A stretch of 39,029 nucleotides of DNA. Source: Patescibacteria group bacterium. Its GTDB lineage: Bacteria > Patescibacteriota > Minisyncoccia > RBG-13-40-8-A. Numbering within the stretch: position 1 is the first letter of the stretch; each line of letters opens with the position of its first letter. The notes under the pieces were generated by a model that saw nothing but the letters and a program-made list of their open reading frames with translations, was not told the origin of the DNA and ran no database searches. Of the stretch, positions 26,953 to 32,553 are shown in pieces. The position numbers and the translations under genes were made by a program. The stretch spans positions 1 through 39,029 of the forward strand of contig JAKJED010000006.1 of the NCBI GenBank assembly GCA_022705575.1, in the 5' to 3' direction.

Positions 26953-26990
26953 TAGCTGAGTATATAAAAAAACTCTCCCAGCTACGAGTT
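26953..26990 (-). promoter_or_regulatory. Attenuator-like leader of rpsL
   Basis: Two mutually exclusive RNA hairpins can form. One is AACUC/GAGUU (26990-26986 with 26975-26971) followed by a run of U, terminator-like. The other pairs UAGCUGGG (26984-26977) with CUCAGCUA (26960-26953), breaking the first. The layout resembles an autogenous ribosomal-protein leader. Confidence 0.45.
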
Positions 26991-26996
26991 GTTTTA

Positions 26997-27025
26997 ACAA
27001 TAGCGTTGAAAAATTATTTTGTCAA
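26997..27025 (-). promoter_or_regulatory. Promoter of the str-S10-spc superoperon
   Basis: Minus strand TTGACA (27025-27020), exactly 17 bp, TATTGT (27002-26997). Predicted start near 26990, leaving a leader of about 47 nt before rpsL. Confidence 0.75.
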
Positions 27026-27037
27026 ATTTTTATTTGT

Positions 27038-27631
27038 TTATACTCCTCTTCCCGCAAAAATCACATAAATAAAACTTGCAATATAGGGCAAAATCGTAAT
27101 TGCTATTGCGAGAGCAATAAACATTCCGATAAACGATTTGCTTAATTTTTCTTCTAGTTGTGGAAATTTGTTTAATAATAGCTTTGACCCGTCAAGCGGA
27201 GGCATGGGAATTAAATTAAACAATGCTAAAAATATATTAATATAAGCGATAAAACTAAACGGCGAATTTAAAAAAGGAAAAATATTAAATCTAATCAATA
27301 ATCCTAAAATTAAAGCAATAAATAAATTTGACGCTGGTCCGGCCAAAGAAACCCAAACCAATCCTGTTTTTTGATTTTTGAAATTATAAGGATTTATTGG
27401 TACTGGTTTCGCCCAACCAATAAAACCATTAACGAAAAATAAAAAAAACAATGGGATAATCACTGTGCCATATAGATCCAAATGAGGAATCGGATTTAAA
27501 GTTAATCTTCCCATTTCTTTAGCAGTATGATCTCCCTGCACATATGCGGCCCACGCATGACAATATTCGTGAATAATAGAAGAAAAAACTATAATAATAT
27601 AAATAAATATTTTTGTTTCAATTGATGACAT
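27038..27631 (-). CDS. Site-2 protease family membrane metalloprotease (M50)
   Basis: Intramembrane or membrane-bound zinc protease. HEYCH (residues about 21-25) is the HExxH zinc site inside the first membrane helix, and NLIPMPPLDGSKLL carries the third ligand Asp in the usual N-x-P-x-x-P-L-D-G motif. GPASNLFIAL is another family mark. 197 aa with about five hydrophobic segments and no PDZ domain, so it is the minimal form (SREBP-like/YwhC type). It lies just upstream of the rpsL promoter. Its substrate is unknown. Confidence 0.88.
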   Translation of the reverse strand: MSSIETKIFIYIIIVFSSIIHEYCHAWAAYVQGDHTAKEMGRLTLNPIPHLDLYGTVIIPLFFLFFVNGFIGWAKPVPINPYNFKNQKTGLVWVSLAGPASNLFIALILGLLIRFNIFPFLNSPFSFIAYINIFLALFNLIPMPPLDGSKLLLNKFPQLEEKLSKSFIGMFIALAIAITILPYIASFIYVIFAGRGV

Positions 27632-27655
27632 TTGCTAAATTTTAAATTTTATGGT

Positions 27656-27687
27656 AAGTTTAGAATAATTAGGTTAATTAGATTAAT
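27656..27687. repeat. 32-bp dispersed repeat, copy 2 (before rpmB)
   Basis: Matches 4253-4284 (opposite strand) in 31 of 32 bases. Ends 11 bp before the rpmB start codon. No other sequence in the 67-bp gap between the divergent M50 gene and rpmB looks like a promoter, so this repeat may carry it. Confidence 0.6.
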
Positions 27688-27698
27688 TTTTTTATTTT

Positions 27699-27887
27699 AT
27701 GTCACGAACCTGTTCCCTTTGCGGGAAAACATCTATAATGACTGTAGCACGAAAAAAGCTTAGAAGCAAATACAATCCAACATGCAAATCCAGAAAATAT
27801 CCGAATTTGCAATGGACTACTTTGGCTAATGGAAAAAGAATAAAAGCCTGCACAAAGTGTATTAAAAAAATCGGAAAAAAGAAATAA
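27699..27887 (+). CDS. rpmB: 50S ribosomal protein L28
   Basis: bL28. MSRTCSLCGKTSIM start and the RKYPNLQWTTLANGKRIKACTKC ending fit the family. 62 aa. Cys5/Cys8 and Cys51/Cys54 form two CxxC pairs, a zinc-type L28. It is on the plus strand, divergent from the M50 gene, and is followed 4 bp later by tRNA-Pro, with which it probably shares a transcript. Confidence 0.93.
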   Translation: MSRTCSLCGKTSIMTVARKKLRSKYNPTCKSRKYPNLQWTTLANGKRIKACTKCIKKIGKKK

Positions 27888-27891
27888 ACCA

Positions 27892-27962
27892 CGGGCTGTA
27901 GTATAGCGGTAGTACGCGCCCATGGGGTGGGTGTAGCCCGGGTTCAATTCCCGGCAGCCCGA
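27892..27962 (+). tRNA. tRNA-Pro (anticodon GGG)
   Basis: 71 nt cloverleaf: acceptor CGGGCTG/CAGCCCG, D stem GTAT/GTAC, anticodon stem CGCCC/GGGTG with loop ATGGGGT (anticodon GGG), T stem CCGGG/CCCGG with loop TTCAATT, discriminator A. CCA is not encoded. 4 bp after rpmB. Confidence 0.95.
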
Positions 27963-27976
27963 TCCCAATAAAAAAC

Positions 27977-28005
27977 ACAATCTTTACGGATTGTATTTTT
28001 TATTT
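27977..28005 (+). terminator. Intrinsic terminator of rpmB-tRNA-Pro
   Basis: ACAATC-tttacg-GATTGT stem followed by ATTTTTTATTT. Located 14 bp after the tRNA. Confidence 0.75.
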
Positions 28006-28017
28006 CCGTTCTTATTT

Positions 28018-28317
28018 TTATTCTTTTTTATCTAATTTATCCAATTTAAGATATTTGAATCCGTAATAAACAACTAGGGCAACGATTAGAAAATCAATGG
28101 CAATCGAGACGAAATGTCCGAAAGTTATATGCGCTGAACCAATACGTAGATATAGATTGGAAAGGTCGCCGATTTTTCCCAAAAAAATTCCCACAATCGG
28201 ATTGATAATGTCTTCCACCAACGCACTGACGACCTTGGATACCGCCCCGCCGAGCACAAACCCAATCGCCAATCCCACAACTCCCTGTTTTCGTATAAAC
28301 TCGATAAAATCTTTCAT
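28018..28317 (-). CDS. mscL: Large-conductance mechanosensitive channel MscL
   Basis: Pressure-release channel in the cytoplasmic membrane. MKDFIEFIRKQGVVGLAIGFVLGGAVSKVVSALVEDIINP is the N-terminal helix and TM1; a second hydrophobic helix FVSIAIDFLIVALVVYYGFKYL is TM2. 99 aa, shorter than the usual ~130 because the periplasmic loop and C-terminal helix are reduced. TATAAT lies 6 bp before the ATG. Monocistronic. Confidence 0.93.
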   Translation of the reverse strand: MKDFIEFIRKQGVVGLAIGFVLGGAVSKVVSALVEDIINPIVGIFLGKIGDLSNLYLRIGSAHITFGHFVSIAIDFLIVALVVYYGFKYLKLDKLDKKE

Positions 28318-28323
28318 ATTTTT

Positions 28324-28329
28324 ATTATA
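28324..28329 (-). promoter_or_regulatory. -10 box placed for a leaderless mscL transcript
   Basis: TATAAT on the minus strand, 6 bp (AAAAAT) before the ATG of mscL. No strong -35. Confidence 0.45.
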
Positions 28330-28378
28330 AATTATTTACACTTTAATTTTACCTCTACCACAAATTAGAAGCAAGAGT

Positions 28379-29233
28379 TTATTTTTTTATTATTCTTTCT
28401 CCGTCGGTTAAGAGTTGGATATTGCCTTCTATGCCGGTTTGAAGAACAATTAAATTTTTTAATCTATCTAAAACTTCTTGATGTGGATGACCATATTTAT
28501 TGTCCTTGCCAACTTCAATTACTGCCATAATTGCGTTTACGGCTTTTAAAAATGCTTCACTGGTCGAGGTCTTGCTTCCGTGGTGCGCGATTTTTATAAC
28601 ATCAGCGGTTAAATTAACCTTTTCTTTAATCAATTTATTTTCCACGCTTTTTTCAATGTCCCCCGTCAACAATAGCTCAAAATTTTTATAAACCAATTTT
28701 GAAACAATTGAACTATTATTGTTGTCAGATAATTTTTGATTTTTAAGATTTTCAAACGGATATAAAATATTTAAATTTATACCATCGCCAAAATCTATTT
28801 TTTCCCCCTGATACGCAATTTTAATTGGAATATTTTTATTTTTAATCAAATTTATAAATTCTTGATACTGTGCCGTATCTCTAATTGTGCCGGTAAATAC
28901 TATTTCGCCGACATTATATCTTTTTAAAACTTCAATTAAACCATTTATATGATCTTGCTCGGGATGGGTTAATAAAACAATATCAATATAGTGGTCGTAA
29001 AAATTCATTACTCTGCCCAATTTTTCCAATATACTCGCATCCGGACCGCCATCAATTAACATTTGCTGTTTATTTAAACTTTCAATAAAAATCGCATCTC
29101 CCTGTCCCACGTCTAAAAAATTTATTTCTAAAAATTTATTTGGTGTTGATTCTTGAAAAACAAAGATCCAAACGACTATCGTAATCACTAACAATCCCAA
29201 CAAAATTTTTCCTTGATATTTTCTAATCAACAT
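28379..29233 (-). CDS. Metallo-beta-lactamase-fold protein (ComEC C-terminal-like)
   Basis: One N-terminal membrane anchor (about residues 9-25) then an MBL-fold domain: FLDVGQGDAIFIE, the metal motif LLTHPEQDHING, and IKIAHHGSKTSTSEAF, ending GHPHQEVLDRL. FLDVGQGD and AHHGS are hallmarks of the extracellular nuclease-like domain of ComEC. 284 aa. In this genome ComEC is split: this ORF holds the MBL domain and 30209-31564 the membrane competence domain. A role in turning imported DNA into single strands is likely. A small ORF and a transposase lie between the two parts. Confidence 0.85.
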   Translation of the reverse strand: MLIRKYQGKILLGLLVITIVVWIFVFQESTPNKFLEINFLDVGQGDAIFIESLNKQQMLIDGGPDASILEKLGRVMNFYDHYIDIVLLTHPEQDHINGLIEVLKRYNVGEIVFTGTIRDTAQYQEFINLIKNKNIPIKIAYQGEKIDFGDGINLNILYPFENLKNQKLSDNNNSSIVSKLVYKNFELLLTGDIEKSVENKLIKEKVNLTADVIKIAHHGSKTSTSEAFLKAVNAIMAVIEVGKDNKYGHPHQEVLDRLKNLIVLQTGIEGNIQLLTDGERIIKK

Positions 29234-29258
29234 GTTAATTTATAATTAGGAGAAAAAA

Positions 29259-29417
29259 ATGAAAAAAATTATTTATGTGCCCGATGTTCCTTTGTCGTTT
29301 TTTAAAATTTGCCTACAAGAGGCCAAAATGAGAAAAGATGACCATACGGTTACATTCCTTACGAGATTTATCAAAACTGAACAACAAAGAGAGAGGAGGA
29401 GAAAAAAAGGGCTTTAA
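29259..29417 (+). CDS. Small basic orphan protein with strong Shine-Dalgarno
   Basis: 52 aa, begins MKKIIYVPDVPLSFFKI, ends in a Lys/Arg-rich tail (RERRRKKGL). AGGAG lies 6 bp before the ATG, unlike most genes here, and an intrinsic terminator follows the stop at once. It is on the plus strand between two minus-strand genes. I do not recognise a family. The SD and terminator argue that it is real; a regulatory or nucleic-acid-binding role is only a guess from its charge. Confidence 0.6.
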   Translation: MKKIIYVPDVPLSFFKICLQEAKMRKDDHTVTFLTRFIKTEQQRERRRKKGL

Positions 29418-29469
29418 TTATATAACCCGAGGTCCGAGCAAAAACGCTACGGACCTTTTTGTTATATAA
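29418..29469 (+). terminator. Intrinsic terminator of the 52-aa ORF
   Basis: AGGTCCG (29430-29436) pairs with CGGACCT (29450-29456), followed by TTTTT. Outer arms TTATATAAC and GTTATATAA (29418-29426, 29461-29469) pair as well. Confidence 0.8.
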
Positions 29470-29479
29470 TTATAATTAT

Positions 29480-29510
29480 AAATATTTGGTCCTTGAAGGA
29501 CCAAATATTT
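29480..29510. repeat. Flanking REP-like hairpin of the second transposase, 3' side
   Basis: Perfect 31-nt palindrome around a central G: AAATATTTGGTCCTT-G-AAGGACC and on. It abuts the transposase stop codon. The same hairpin, inverted, is at 30218-30246, and its core is inside the gene at 30017-30029. Confidence 0.85.
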
Positions 29511-30197
29511 TTATTCTAAAATCAACTCTCTTATATCGCCTACTTCCATCTCTTTTAGCCATTTATTTATGCTCTGTTCGTATTTCTCTTCTCCACCGAA
29601 TATATCTAATAATAATTTTCTATCCGTAACTGACGGAAAATTCTTTTTACCACAATAATCTAAATGACTAGACCATCTATAATTATTCAAATACTCTATT
29701 GCGTTATTATAATTTTTTAACTTTCTTTCTCTCCATTCTGGAAATTTAATATCCAATGGATTTAAATGAACATAATACGGAAGATTAAGAAAATGATTAG
29801 ACTTGCTAATCAAAATTGATCTATAACGACCCTCAAAAATAGTTCCTTTACGATTATATTTTTTATTATAATATCGAACATAACCAGCGCCGAGTTTTTG
29901 CATAAATTTTATAATTCCTCCTTCTTTCATTTCACTTATTAGTAAATGATAATGGTTTGGCATCAAACAAAACGCATGAATATTAACTAATAATTTTCTC
30001 GGCTTTTAAAATTTTGGTCCTTCAAGGACGTAAGATTGATTTTTAATTTTTTGATTAAAATAATACGATAACGTATTAACAAGGCCTTCATTATTAAATT
30101 CAAATAAATCATGAATAAATCTAAAATAATCTTTATCATCTAAAAATATTTTTCTTTTATCCGTAGATCTATTCAAAATATGATAAATTTCTGCCAT
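29511..30197 (-). pseudogene. REP-associated tyrosine transposase interrupted by one in-frame stop
   Basis: Second Y1/HUH transposase, about 70% alike the first copy by eye. The reading frame is continuous from MAEIYHILNRSTDKRK (30197) to the end, except for one TAA at 30006-30008. The stop comes just after the internal hairpin (SYVLEGPKF-stop-KPRKLL), before HUH MPNHYHLLI and YVHLNP. Without readthrough the first product is 63 aa and lacks the active site; a restart at the TTG at 29966 would miss part of the fold. It may be a recent pseudogene or a sequencing error. It sits between the two halves of the ComEC system. Confidence 0.85.
30017..30029. repeat. Hairpin core inside the second transposase
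   Basis: GTCCTTCAAGGAC, the core of the flanking 31-nt palindrome, in frame in the coding sequence (peptide VLEG) at the position equivalent to the hairpin in the first transposase. Confidence 0.75.
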
Positions 30198-30208
30198 ATA
30201 TTATAATT

Positions 30209-31564
30209 CTAACTCATAATATTTGGTCCTTCAAGGACCAAATATTTATTTCTATTTTGATAACGACTATATAGGCCAATAATTCCAACCAATAAAATAT
30301 AATATCCAATTGCCCACAACCAATGCACGTTAGAAATTTGTTTTGACGCCCAAGGGATTTTGGCAAACCAATCAATAATACGCAAAACATAAGTTGTACC
30401 AAGGTATGCAGGCCACAATAAAATTTTTCCAATCCAAATAGAAATCATTGCTCCCCCAATAAAAATTATGCCGATAATTGTCAATAAGGTTATAAATGGA
30501 ACAATTAAAACATTAACAATTGGCGAAATAAAAGAAATTCTTCCAAAATTATAAATTAAAACCCCCAAAACCGCTATTTGCGCGGAAATTGTAGTGGTAA
30601 TAATCTGCAAAAAATTATTAATTTGCTCTTTTTTAAGAATCTTCTCTAAAATTCTGTCAAAAATCGGCTTGATATAAATTAATCCCAAAACCGCCAAAAA
30701 TGACAATTGAAATCCGATATCATATCTTAATAACAACGGATTAAATATAAGCATTATTGCGCCGGCAAAAACCATAATTCTGGTAATATTGCCAAGTCGT
30801 CCAATTTTTTTCGCGTAGAGCAGAATTATGCCCATAATACCGGCGCGCACTGCTGAAGCAGGCGCGCCGACCATGAAAATAAACGCAATAATCAGCATTA
30901 CCGTAATCCAAAATGCCTGCTTACGCCAAAATCCCAATCCAATTAAAAATATCATCACAATATTTGAAATGATTACAATATTCATTCCAGAAATCGCGGC
31001 AATATGACTAGTACCAGTAATACTTAAATTATTTTTAATTTCCTCGGAAAATATCTGTTTATTGCCTAAAATTATTCCCTCTAAAATTGATGCTTCGGGA
31101 AACGGCATAATTGTTTCAATTTTATCTGTAATTTTATTTTTAAATTTTAAAATAGCAGAAAATATTTTATTGCCTTGATTTTCATCTATTAGTTCAATTT
31201 TTGGATAATACATTACATAATAAATTTTATCTTTGGCTAAATATTGTTTGTAATTAAAATCTTCAAAAACAATTGGAAATTGTAATTTACCTTCAATCTT
31301 TAAAACATCTCCATAATTATATTTCGGATAATTTGGCGCAGTAATCAAAATTTTACCAGTATCGGTGTTTATCGTTATCTGCATACTGCTACTTTTAATA
31401 ATCGGTTCTTTAATAATTTTACCAAAAAGCTCCATATTCTTTTCAGAAAGAGGAGCTTGCCCCGCCATAGACAGGGTTCTTTTTTCTAATATTTTTGGTG
31501 AAACAAAAAATACCGTGATTATAAAAATCAAACAAATTATCAAAAATATGTTTGAAGTTTTCAT
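30209..31564 (-). CDS. comEC: ComEC/Rec2 membrane competence protein (channel part)
   Basis: DNA-uptake channel in the cytoplasmic membrane. 451 aa with an N-terminal membrane anchor, an OB-like extracellular domain (about 35-125) and the Competence domain with many hydrophobic helices. Motif GTSHIAAISGMNIVII and the GAPASAVRAGIMGII segment are diagnostic. The MBL domain is a separate ORF (28379-29233). The last residues KYLVLEGPNIMS are encoded by the flanking transposon hairpin, so the native C-terminus was probably replaced. TATAAT 6 bp before ATG suggests a leaderless message. Confidence 0.9.
   Translation of the reverse strand: MKTSNIFLIICLIFIITVFFVSPKILEKRTLSMAGQAPLSEKNMELFGKIIKEPIIKSSSMQITINTDTGKILITAPNYPKYNYGDVLKIEGKLQFPIVFEDFNYKQYLAKDKIYYVMYYPKIELIDENQGNKIFSAILKFKNKITDKIETIMPFPEASILEGIILGNKQIFSEEIKNNLSITGTSHIAAISGMNIVIISNIVMIFLIGLGFWRKQAFWITVMLIIAFIFMVGAPASAVRAGIMGIILLYAKKIGRLGNITRIMVFAGAIMLIFNPLLLRYDIGFQLSFLAVLGLIYIKPIFDRILEKILKKEQINNFLQIITTTISAQIAVLGVLIYNFGRISFISPIVNVLIVPFITLLTIIGIIFIGGAMISIWIGKILLWPAYLGTTYVLRIIDWFAKIPWASKQISNVHWLWAIGYYILLVGIIGLYSRYQNRNKYLVLEGPNIMS
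30218..30246. repeat. Flanking REP-like hairpin of the second transposase, 5' side
   Basis: Perfect 29-nt palindrome, core GGTCCTTCAAGGACC, inverted relative to 29480-29510. It overlaps the 3' end of comEC and is translated there as roughly KYLVLEGPN. Confidence 0.85.
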
Positions 31565-31570
31565 AGTTTA

Positions 31571-31576
31571 ATTATA
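31571..31576 (-). promoter_or_regulatory. -10 box placed for a leaderless comEC transcript
   Basis: TATAAT on the minus strand, 6 bp (TAAACT) before the comEC ATG. The terminator of the upstream small gene sits immediately before it. Confidence 0.5.
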
Positions 31577-31583
31577 ACAAAAT

Positions 31584-31607
31584 AAAAAACGGAGGATTAC
31601 TCCTCCG
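31584..31607 (-). terminator. Intrinsic terminator overlapping the stop of the zinc-finger ORF
   Basis: CGGAGGA-gtaa-TCCTCCG followed by TTTTTT on the minus strand. The TAA stop codon is in the hairpin loop. Confidence 0.88.
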
Positions 31608-31770
31608 CACGGTCGTCTCCGTTGTAGGCGCGGTCGAACTCTGACTGTTCCGCATGTCCACTTTGTTTTTTTGATCTCGTTCGTATCGAACCACAATTCC
31701 AACAGGTTTCGCGGCACAATCCATTTCGACATCCGCATTTACGACAAACCCACGTTTTAACTTTTTTCAT
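31597..31770 (-). CDS. Small Cys-rich zinc-finger protein (RanBP2-like pattern)
   Basis: 57 aa. WVCRKCGCRNGLCRETCWNC has seven Cys in the first 26 residues, with W-x-C-x2-C ... N ... C-x2-C-like spacing as in RanBP2-type or zinc-ribbon fingers; the second half is hydrophilic and acidic (SEFDRAYNGDDRAEE). GGAGGA lies 6 bp before the ATG, and a terminator overlaps the stop. Base composition is clearly more GC-rich than its neighbours. Family not recognised; zinc binding and nucleic-acid contact are inferred from the pattern only. Confidence 0.7.
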   Translation of the reverse strand: MKKVKTWVCRKCGCRNGLCRETCWNCGSIRTRSKKQSGHAEQSEFDRAYNGDDRAEE

Positions 31771-31814
31771 GTACATTCCTCCTCATTTTTAATATACTCC
31801 ATTTTAAATTAAAG

Positions 31815-32549
31815 TCAAATTCGCAATTCTACTTTATTAATATATTTCTCCAAGATTTTTTTAAATTCCTTTAGAGTATCATCCCAATACGGAACAATTT
31901 TTTCAAATTCTTTGTTTAAAACATTCTGATTTCTAAACTGCTGTAAAACATATTTTTTCACTCCTTTCAGCCATTTGCCGATTTTTTCAATATCCTGTCT
32001 CTCTACTATCCCCGGCACAACCGTTGTCCGAAATTCATAATTAATTCCAGATTTTTTTATTAATTCAACACTTTTTTTCACCCTGTTAAATATCTCACTC
32101 TGACGAGATCCCGCTACGCGGGATTTAACAGGGTAAATATTCCCCCTAACTACCTGTTCATACTTTTCCGGGCTCGTCTTAATATCCATAGCTATAAAAT
32201 TTAATAATTTTTCCTCAATTAGTCTTTCCAACATTTCAGGATTATTGCCATTTGTATCTAATTTTATGGAAAAATTTAAATCTCTAATTTTTTTTATAAA
32301 TTCCGGCAAATCAGCATTTATTGTCGGCTCTCCTCCGGTAATACAAATTCCATCAATCAAGCTTTGTTTAGTTTTTAAAAACTTGAAAAATTCCGTTTCT
32401 GAAATTTCTTCCTCGTCTTTTTTGATATTAACCAAACTAGGATTATGACAAAATCCACATTTAAAATTGCAGCCAGATAAAAATACTGTCGCTGCAATTT
32501 TATTCGGATAATCAACGAGAGTTAATTTTTGCAAACCCCCAATTTTCAT
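31815..32549 (-). CDS. nrdG: Anaerobic ribonucleotide reductase activating enzyme (radical SAM) with palindrome-encoded insert
   Basis: Uses a 4Fe-4S cluster and SAM to create the glycyl radical on NrdD. CNFKCGFC (C27, C31, C34) is the radical SAM CxxxCxxC; ITGGEPT is the SAM-binding GGE motif. 244 aa. Residues about 139-157 (YPVKSRVAGSRQSEIFNR) are encoded by a 55-bp palindromic element and have no counterpart that I recall in relatives, which pass directly from KYEQVV to the helix VKKSVELIKKSG. Reading frame is kept. 4 bp after nrdD. Confidence 0.9.
   Translation of the reverse strand: MKIGGLQKLTLVDYPNKIAATVFLSGCNFKCGFCHNPSLVNIKKDEEEISETEFFKFLKTKQSLIDGICITGGEPTINADLPEFIKKIRDLNFSIKLDTNGNNPEMLERLIEEKLLNFIAMDIKTSPEKYEQVVRGNIYPVKSRVAGSRQSEIFNRVKKSVELIKKSGINYEFRTTVVPGIVERQDIEKIGKWLKGVKKYVLQQFRNQNVLNKEFEKIVPYWDDTLKEFKKILEKYINKVELRI
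32080..32134. repeat. 55-bp three-way-junction palindrome inside nrdG
   Basis: Outer stem of 12 bp (32080-32091 with 32123-32134, ACCCTGTTAAAT/ATTTAACAGGGT). Filling it exactly, with no unpaired joining bases, are two hairpins: ATCTC/GAGAT (32092-32109) and CCCGC-tac-GCGGG (32110-32122). In frame and without stops in nrdG. Confidence 0.85.
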
Positions 32550-32553
32550 GTTT

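Noticed and set aside
27702-27980. Minus-strand ORF of 92 aa
   Set aside because: It is antisense to rpmB and tRNA-Pro; its N-terminal part is a translation of the tRNA complement, a common false gene.
28379-29233. Antibiotic beta-lactamase
   Set aside because: MBL fold, but FLDVGQGD and AHHGS point to the ComEC nuclease-like branch, not to resistance enzymes.
30006-30008. Recoding or alternative genetic code at the transposase stop
   Set aside because: The codon is TAA, used as a normal stop by neighbours; TGA also serves as stop in adk, rplC and two small genes, so code 25 does not apply.
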